DNA from: Limnocylindrus sp040397235
GTDB taxonomy: Bacteria > Chloroflexota > Limnocylindria > Limnocylindrales > Limnocylindraceae
Direction: 5' to 3'
Assembly: GCA_040397235.1 (NCBI GenBank)
Contig: JBBAWH010000004.1
Span: forward strand, 62,001 to 126,000
Length of the DNA stretch: 64,000 nucleotides
A program made the translations under genes and the position numbers. Below the pieces are notes generated by a model. The model was not told where the DNA came from and made no database searches. It saw only the letters and a list, made by a program, of their open reading frames with translations. Positions 59,407-64,000 of the stretch are shown here, piece by piece (positions within the stretch are counted from its first letter, which is position 1; each line of letters starts with the position of its first letter).

Positions 59407-59837
59407 CTCTTCGCGCTCGCCTCAGCCTGGCGGATGAACTCCATGATGCGGATCTCGAGATCGTCGCGCACCTCGCGATACGCCTCTAACTGATGTTCCT
59501 CGCTCCCTACTACCTTTGAGGGATCTGGCAGCGACCAGTGCTCGCGCTGTCCGCCATTGGGGAAGATCGGGCAGGCGTCGTTCGCTGCGTCACAGACGGT
59601 AATCACGTAATCGAATGTCTCGTCAAGGAACTGGTGAAGCGTCTTGCTCGTCTGGGCGGAGGCATCAATGCCGATTTCGTTCAGGACGGTAAGGGCATGG
59701 GGGCGAACCAGGGTCGCCTCGGTGCCGGCACTCTCAACCTCGAAGGCGCCGCGTCCACGCGAACGCAGGAGCGCCTCGGCAATCTGCGACCGTGCGCTGT
59801 TATGGGTGCAGAGGAAGAGGACGCGTGTGCTGCTCAT
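59403..59837 (-). CDS. arsC: Arsenate reductase, thioredoxin-linked LMW-phosphatase type
   Basis: A 144-residue protein with the low-molecular-weight phosphatase P-loop CTHNSARS (Cys10), the two resolving cysteines in VCDAANDACP and the DPSKVVGSEE acid region. These match the pI258-type ArsC, which relies on thioredoxin and the TrxB encoded elsewhere in this window. No arsenite pump or ArsR is adjacent. TAGAAT ends six bases before ATG 59837, so it is probably leaderless. Confidence 0.87.
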   Translation of the reverse strand: MSSTRVLFLCTHNSARSQIAEALLRSRGRGAFEVESAGTEATLVRPHALTVLNEIGIDASAQTSKTLHQFLDETFDYVITVCDAANDACPIFPNGGQREHWSLPDPSKVVGSEEHQLEAYREVRDDLEIRIMEFIRQAEASAKS

Positions 59838-59843
59838 GGGAAC

Positions 59844-59849
59844 ATTCTA
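59844..59849 (-). promoter_or_regulatory. -10 element TAGAAT of a leaderless arsC promoter
   Basis: Minus-strand TAGAAT separated from ATG 59837 by GTTCCC (six bases). Confidence 0.6.
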
Positions 59850-59882
59850 GCGACATAGATTATCGCCCCATTACCAGCGCGC

Positions 59883-59888
59883 TATCCT
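59883..59888 (+). promoter_or_regulatory. -10 element TATCCT before the alpha/beta hydrolase
   Basis: TATCCT with a six-base gap (CGTGGC) to ATG 59895; no Shine-Dalgarno. It is divergent from the arsC promoter, 33 bases away. Confidence 0.55.
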
Positions 59889-59894
59889 CGTGGC

Positions 59895-60890
59895 ATGAAG
59901 CGTCTGCGTAAGCTCGGAATCGCACTGCTCGTGGTTCTGGTGGGCCTTACTACGCTCCCCTACCTGGTCGATATTCCGAAGGGTGCCGATGCTGACCCCG
60001 CAACGCTCTTGGCAACGGCGGCCGCCCCAAGCGCGCGCCTGATCACTGCCGATGGGGTGCAGAGCGTCATCGCCGAGGCGGGTGATCCGCAAGATCCTGC
60101 CCTGCTGCTCATTCACGGCTTTGGCGGGAGTACCTTCGGCTATCGCGATGTGATGGAACCGCTCGCCGCGCGCGGCTGGCATGTGATCGCGATCGATCTT
60201 CCAGGGTTTGGCCTCTCCGAGAAGTCATGGGGGCGCGACTACAGCCATAAGGCGCAGGCCACCTTCGCCCTCGCGGTCCTAGACCAGCTGAAGGTTGATC
60301 GCGCCGTGCTGCTCGGCCACAGCATGGGCGGCAACGTGATTAGTTGGATGCTTACCCTCGCCCCCGAACGCGTTGCTGGCCTTGCCTACATCGATGCCGC
60401 CGTTGTGCAGCCGAAGAGTGGTGTCAGCAGCTCACCGTCCGCTGCCGCTCTGCTGCTCGACGTGCCGCCGATCCGACGCCTCGCACGTATTGTGATCCGC
60501 AACGCTTTCAGCCCCGCGACGTTTGGCGAACTGCTCTCCTCGGCCTTCGCCGTGAAGAGCGCCGCCACTCCGACCCTGGTCGCCGGCTACGCCGCTTCAT
60601 CGCTGCTGCGCGATTGGGACCTGGCACTCCTCGGCATCATTCGTGACGGTGCCAAGAACACACTTCCTGAAACTATTGCCACTCTGAGTGCGGCGGCCGG
60701 CACGCCGCCAACGCTGATCCTCTGGGGCATAGACGACAGCTGGGTGCCACTGACGAGCGGTGAGGTGCTCCGCGCAGACCGGCCAGAGGCGGAGTGGGTC
60801 GTGCTGCCAGGGATTGGGCATGTGCCATTTGAAGAGGATGTCCCCGCGTTCATTGGCGCGGTCGGAGGCTGGCTCGACACGCTGCGCTAG
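59895..60890 (+). CDS. Alpha/beta-fold hydrolase with N-terminal membrane anchor
   Basis: A 331-residue hydrolase. Residues about 7-25 form one hydrophobic helix, likely an anchor or signal. The fold has the oxyanion HGFGG, nucleophile elbow GHSMGG (Ser), acid in GIDDSWVP and histidine in GIGHVPFEED, a complete catalytic triad. The substrate class (ester, epoxide or haloalkane) cannot be told. It stands alone, with a convergent tRNA-Gln gene downstream. Confidence 0.83.
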   Translation: MKRLRKLGIALLVVLVGLTTLPYLVDIPKGADADPATLLATAAAPSARLITADGVQSVIAEAGDPQDPALLLIHGFGGSTFGYRDVMEPLAARGWHVIAIDLPGFGLSEKSWGRDYSHKAQATFALAVLDQLKVDRAVLLGHSMGGNVISWMLTLAPERVAGLAYIDAAVVQPKSGVSSSPSAAALLLDVPPIRRLARIVIRNAFSPATFGELLSSAFAVKSAATPTLVAGYAASSLLRDWDLALLGIIRDGAKNTLPETIATLSAAAGTPPTLILWGIDDSWVPLTSGEVLRADRPEAEWVVLPGIGHVPFEEDVPAFIGAVGGWLDTLR

Positions 60891-60915
60891 CGGGCGCGTT
60901 TCGCACGAAAATAGT

Positions 60916-60990
60916 TGGCTGGCGCGCTAGGATTCGAACCTAGGATCCCCTGCTCCAGAGGCAGGTGCCTTACCGCTTGGCCACGCGCCA
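60916..60990 (-). tRNA. tRNA-Gln (anticodon CTG)
   Basis: On the minus strand, a full cloverleaf: acceptor TGGCGCG pairs with CGCGCCA, D-arm GCC/GGC, anticodon stem CCTGC/GCAGG with loop CTCTGGA (anticodon CTG, reading CAG), T-arm CTAGG/CCTAG with loop TTCGAAT. The discriminator is G and CCA is encoded (60916-60918). Confidence 0.93.
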
Positions 60991-61061
60991 ACGGTGCCGA
61001 TCGTACCCCAGCGGCGCGCCACCGTCTGCCGACGCACGCATAAAGAGGCAAGATATGCGGC

Positions 61062-63098
61062 ATGGCTACCGATAAGCGACTGACGCCCGCCGCCCCATCG
61101 ACGCCCGCCGTGGGCATCTTTAGCGAGGCACAGCGCCGCACCCTCACAGCCCTAGCGGAGGGCTTCGTCGCTGGCGGTGGTGCCGCACGCGCCGCGGCCG
61201 CGGAGACGGCGATCGCCAAGGTGGTTGACCCCGCCCTTCACGGCCAGTTGCGGCTGGTCCTCAACCTTCTCGACACACGCATTGGCAGCCTGCTCATTGG
61301 CGGACGCCTGGCGCGCTTCGGCACGTTGAAGGCGACGCAGCGAGACGAGTTCCTGCGCCGCTGGGTTCAGCATCCGGTGCCAATGCTCCGCAGCGGTGCC
61401 GCCGTCTTCCGCAAGCTCCTCTCGTTCATTGCCTACTCCGATGCCGACGAGCCGGCCGATGAGCTCGTGCGCACGCGACTGAGCGCTCTCGGCTACAACC
61501 CAACGCCGAACCCCACGACCGCCAACGTCACACAGATCACCGCCTTCGACCCTGGCGACGCGGAGCGCATTGCTGTCGATGTCTTGGTGATCGGCTCGGG
61601 AGCTGGCGGCGGGAGCATTGCACGTGACCTATCGGCCGCAGGTCGCGAAGTGCTCGTCATTGAGGCGGGTGGCCTCTATGCCGAAGCAACCTTCCCAACA
61701 AAGGAACGCGATGCCTACGAGCGCCTCTATCTCGACTCTGGCTTCACCGCCACGGCCGATGCACATATCGCGATCCTTGCCGGCGGCACCGTTGGTGGCG
61801 GCACCACCGTGAACTGGATGGCCTCAATCCCAACCCCCGAGCCGGTGCGCGAGGAGTGGGAGGGGGAGCACGGCGTCACCGGTGCCGCTGGAGTCGAGTT
61901 CGGAAGAGACCTCGACGCGGTACTGAAGGAGATCGGCGCGAAGGAATCCCAGAACGTGCCGCTCAAGGATGCGGCGATCATTCGCGGCGCCGAGAAGCTC
62001 GGCTGGAGCAGCGAGCGGCTTCAGGTCAACCGCGCTGAGTGCAGCGACTGTGGGACCTGCACGTTCGGCTGCAAGGTCGGATCGAAGCAATCCTCTCTTC
62101 GCCTCCATTTGGCGCAGGCGGTTGCTAACGGTGCGCGCATCTTGCCCGACTGCAAGGCGGAGCGACTTGTCATTGAGAAGGGCACAGCGACTGGTGCAAT
62201 CACCACCTTCGGCGCGCGCGCTGGGTCGCCTCGCACGCTGGAGATCATCGCGAAGACGGTGGTCGTTTCAGGTGGCGCTCTCCGGACACCTGTTCTGTTG
62301 CAGCGCAGCGGCCTCACCCACCCCGCCATCGGCAAGAACCTGCGACTACATCCGGTCAGCCTGGTTGCGGGAGTCTTCGACGAGCCGGTTGAAATGTGGC
62401 GCGGCACGATGCAGGCGGCGAAGAGCTCGCGCTTCATTGACCCAGATGAGGAGCGCAACGGCTACATCATTGAGAGTGCCCCTGGTCACCCTGGCCTTCT
62501 CGCACTCGGCATTCCGTGGACCTCTCGCGCCGAACATGAGCGCCTGATGAAGTTGGGTCGATACATCGCCCCCATATTGGCGATCGTTAAAGATGACGCC
62601 GGCGGCAGCGTATCGGCGAGTCGCGCCGGCTTTGCCGAGATCAACTACCGCACCACGCCGCGTGACGAGCGCGGACTGCGCCACGCACTCCGTTCAATGT
62701 CACGCATCGCTGAGGCGGCTGGCGCGAGCGAGATCATCGCCGCGGGATCACCACCGATGAGCTGGCGCCGCAGCGAAGGGAGCAAGGCCTTGGAGGTCTA
62801 CCTGCGCCGGCTGCACCGCTTCGACTTCTCCCCAAATCGCGGCACCGTCTTCTCTGCGCACCAGATGGGCACGGCCCGCATGGGATCAGACTCGAACTAC
62901 CATGTCTGTGATCCGTGGGGCCGCGTTCGCTCTACGCCACGACCTCGCCCGAACGATCCGCACGGCGGCCTGATCAAGAGTCTCTATATTGCCGACGGGT
63001 CGCTCTTCCCGACGGCGCTCGGCGTGAACCCGATGGTCACGATCCTGGCCGTCGCAAAGCGGGTCTCGCGCGCGATCATCGCCGACACGCACGCCTAA
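61062..63098 (+). CDS. GMC-family oxidoreductase with Cys-cluster motif and N-terminal helical domain
   Basis: A 678-residue flavoprotein. Residues about 10-135 are a helical domain resembling the small subunit of membrane gluconate dehydrogenases. The FAD domain starts at about 170 (VLVIGSGAGGGSIARDL) and continues through GGGTTVNWMAS. ECSDCGTCTFGC, near residue 330, is a CxxCxxCxxxC motif also seen in long-chain alcohol oxidases. The GMC C-terminus carries His-Gln in FSAHQMGTARMG and a final NPMVTILAVAKR. It probably oxidises an alcohol; the acceptor is unknown. Confidence 0.85.
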   Translation: MATDKRLTPAAPSTPAVGIFSEAQRRTLTALAEGFVAGGGAARAAAAETAIAKVVDPALHGQLRLVLNLLDTRIGSLLIGGRLARFGTLKATQRDEFLRRWVQHPVPMLRSGAAVFRKLLSFIAYSDADEPADELVRTRLSALGYNPTPNPTTANVTQITAFDPGDAERIAVDVLVIGSGAGGGSIARDLSAAGREVLVIEAGGLYAEATFPTKERDAYERLYLDSGFTATADAHIAILAGGTVGGGTTVNWMASIPTPEPVREEWEGEHGVTGAAGVEFGRDLDAVLKEIGAKESQNVPLKDAAIIRGAEKLGWSSERLQVNRAECSDCGTCTFGCKVGSKQSSLRLHLAQAVANGARILPDCKAERLVIEKGTATGAITTFGARAGSPRTLEIIAKTVVVSGGALRTPVLLQRSGLTHPAIGKNLRLHPVSLVAGVFDEPVEMWRGTMQAAKSSRFIDPDEERNGYIIESAPGHPGLLALGIPWTSRAEHERLMKLGRYIAPILAIVKDDAGGSVSASRAGFAEINYRTTPRDERGLRHALRSMSRIAEAAGASEIIAAGSPPMSWRRSEGSKALEVYLRRLHRFDFSPNRGTVFSAHQMGTARMGSDSNYHVCDPWGRVRSTPRPRPNDPHGGLIKSLYIADGSLFPTALGVNPMVTILAVAKRVSRAIIADTHA

Positions 63099-63113
63099 CC
63101 ACAAAGAGGGGGT

Positions 63114-63189
63114 TGGAGCGGGAGACGAGGCTCGAACTCGCGACATCTTGCTTGGAAGGCAAGTGCTCTACCAACTGAGCTACTCCCGC
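63114..63189 (-). tRNA. tRNA-Gly (anticodon TCC)
   Basis: On the minus strand: acceptor GCGGGAG pairs with its 3' partner CTCCCGC allowing one offset, D-arm GCTC/GAGC, anticodon stem CTTGC/GCAAG with loop CTTCCAA (anticodon TCC, reading GGA), T-loop TTCGAGC. Discriminator T and encoded CCA (63114-63116). Confidence 0.93.
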
Positions 63190-63217
63190 GCGAGACACAC
63201 CATAGCAAGGAGGCGGC

Positions 63218-63436
63218 ATGGATGACTACGGCGACCGGCAGGGGCTCTGGGTTGGGCTCACGGTCGGGGCGATCGCGATCGGACTCCTCGTCGCCTTGCT
63301 GATCACCGCGGTCAACCTGGCTGAATGTGAGCGACGCGGCGATCTGATCCGCCTCTATAACTCAGGGAGCGGGCCGCGCTACTCCGAGTTGTACCCAACG
63401 GAGTGGGCCGCCTGGGTTGCGGAGTGTCGCGACTAA
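63218..63436 (+). CDS. Small single-pass membrane protein, unknown function
   Basis: A 72-residue protein with one transmembrane helix at about residues 10-33 and a short soluble tail containing two cysteines (ECERRGD, AECRD). AAGGAGG stands 4 bases before the ATG, a good Shine-Dalgarno, so I treat it as real. No family is recognised. Its stop overlaps that of htpX in a shared CTAA. Confidence 0.6.
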   Translation: MDDYGDRQGLWVGLTVGAIAIGLLVALLITAVNLAECERRGDLIRLYNSGSGPRYSELYPTEWAAWVAECRD

Positions 63437-64000
63437 GCCTCGGTCACCGACTCCAGCGGCTTCGCGCTACGGAGGGCACGCAGACGGTTGATGCGATCAA
63501 CGAGCGGTGGGTGCGTGGCCAAGAATCCGGCTGAGCGCTCTTCGAAGTGCTTCACCGGATTGATGATGTACATGTGCGCCGTGGCCTTGGTCGCAACCTC
63601 GAGGACCTCCTTATCGCCAGCCAACTTAGCCAGCGCCCGCTCCAGCCCGGCGGGGTTGCGCGTGAGCTCCACCCCTGATGCATCGGCTAGGTATTCGCGT
63701 TGGCGCGAGACGGCGAGCTGAACCAGCCGCGCGGCGATCGGCGCGAGGACGGCGAGCACGATCGTGAGGATGATAAAGATCACCTGTAGAGCGTTTCCAC
63801 CCTCGCGGTCGTTACTGCGTCGGCGACCGCCGCCCCAGAACGCCCAGCGCACCACCAAGTCACTTAGCAGTGCGAGCGATCCCACCAGGGCGGCCACGAG
63901 TAGCCCGTAGCGAATATCAAAGTTGCGCACGTGCGAGAGCTCGTGGGCGATCACGCCACTCATCTCTTCACGGTCAAGCGTGCGCATGAGCCCTTCGGTG
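63433..64000 (-). CDS. htpX: M48-family metalloprotease HtpX, C-terminal part (runs off the window end)
   Basis: The last ~189 residues of HtpX; the frame is open through base 64000, so the N-terminal helices lie beyond. The zinc motif HELSH (HExxH) is in GVIAHELSHV and the third ligand is the glutamate of QREYLADASGVELT. Two membrane helices lie between them. HtpX degrades misfolded membrane proteins. The C-terminal FATHPPLVDRINRLR is conserved. Confidence 0.9.
   Translation of the reverse strand, partial: TEGLMRTLDREEMSGVIAHELSHVRNFDIRYGLLVAALVGSLALLSDLVVRWAFWGGGRRRSNDREGGNALQVIFIILTIVLAVLAPIAARLVQLAVSRQREYLADASGVELTRNPAGLERALAKLAGDKEVLEVATKATAHMYIINPVKHFEERSAGFLATHPPLVDRINRLRALRSAKPLESVTEA

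Noticed and set aside
1..64000. CRISPR arrays, insertion sequences, prophage or integrase genes.
   Set aside because: No regularly spaced repeats, transposase or integrase frames, or att-like duplications at the two tRNA genes were seen.

Overview
The window reads as a dense, high-GC bacterial core-genome segment. Genes abut or overlap on both strands, and no stretch longer than about 175 bases lacks a CDS or tRNA, so there is no large non-coding island. Coenzyme F420 biosynthesis genes, several F420-dependent oxidoreductases, a homodimeric-type pyruvate dehydrogenase E1, a SufB/SufD/Rieske cluster, Lgt, and leaderless-looking promoters (TANNNT about 6-7 bases before the start codon) point to Actinobacteria or F420-positive Chloroflexota. 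The extreme compaction and the CofC-CofE fusion make me lean to a streamlined planktonic Chloroflexota (Limnocylindria-like). That is inference and needs a marker-gene tree. I see no phage, transposon, CRISPR or integrated element.

Region by region. 1-3934: the end of a class II fumarase, a phosphofructokinase with pyrophosphate-type residues, and an uncharacterised trio (histidine phosphatase, DUF3090, SCO1664 kinase-like). 3946-7485 (minus): an FTR1 iron permease and an NMT1/THI5-like ABC importer in one apparent operon behind a DtxR/IdeR-like iron box. 7520-11833: aceE, a nicotinamidase, an SRPBCC protein and a zinc-ribbon membrane protein. 11841-17313: an F420 island with two LLM enzymes, a PPOX enzyme, CofD and a fused CofC-CofE; a nucleoside phosphorylase lies within it. 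17353-21067: thioredoxin reductase with a soluble histidine kinase and response regulator, then a YibE/F membrane protein. 21068-27211: a polyphosphate/phosphate cluster (DUF971, Ppk1, CYTH, Ppx/GppA, PhoU, SixA, GDPD). 27208-34965: a PhoR/PhoB-like pair split by proS, then gltX, a DtxR-family regulator, a J-domain protein and an asparaginase. 34962-37907: a class III aminotransferase divergent from methylmalonate-semialdehyde dehydrogenase. 37926-43964: malate dehydrogenase, Lgt, a rubrerythrin-CCC1 fusion, a Rieske protein, SufD and SufB. 44041-47709: an RND pump divergent from OsmC. 47706-53716 (minus): an amino-acid catabolic operon (aldehyde dehydrogenase, two aminotransferases, a two-subunit CoA-transferase). 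53768-56868: a Fur-family regulator divergent from a Co/Ni ECF transporter, with a Nur-like palindrome between them. 56865-64000: RarA, a DEAD-box helicase, ArsC, an alpha/beta hydrolase, tRNA-Gln(CTG), a GMC oxidoreductase, tRNA-Gly(TCC), a small membrane protein and the end of HtpX.

Two architectural habits stand out. Of ten convergent protein-gene pairs, seven share a 4-base CTAG or CTAA in which the two stop codons overlap. At least fourteen start codons have a -10-like hexamer close enough to imply leaderless mRNA. Together they describe a compact genome with little room for intrinsic terminators or 5' leaders.
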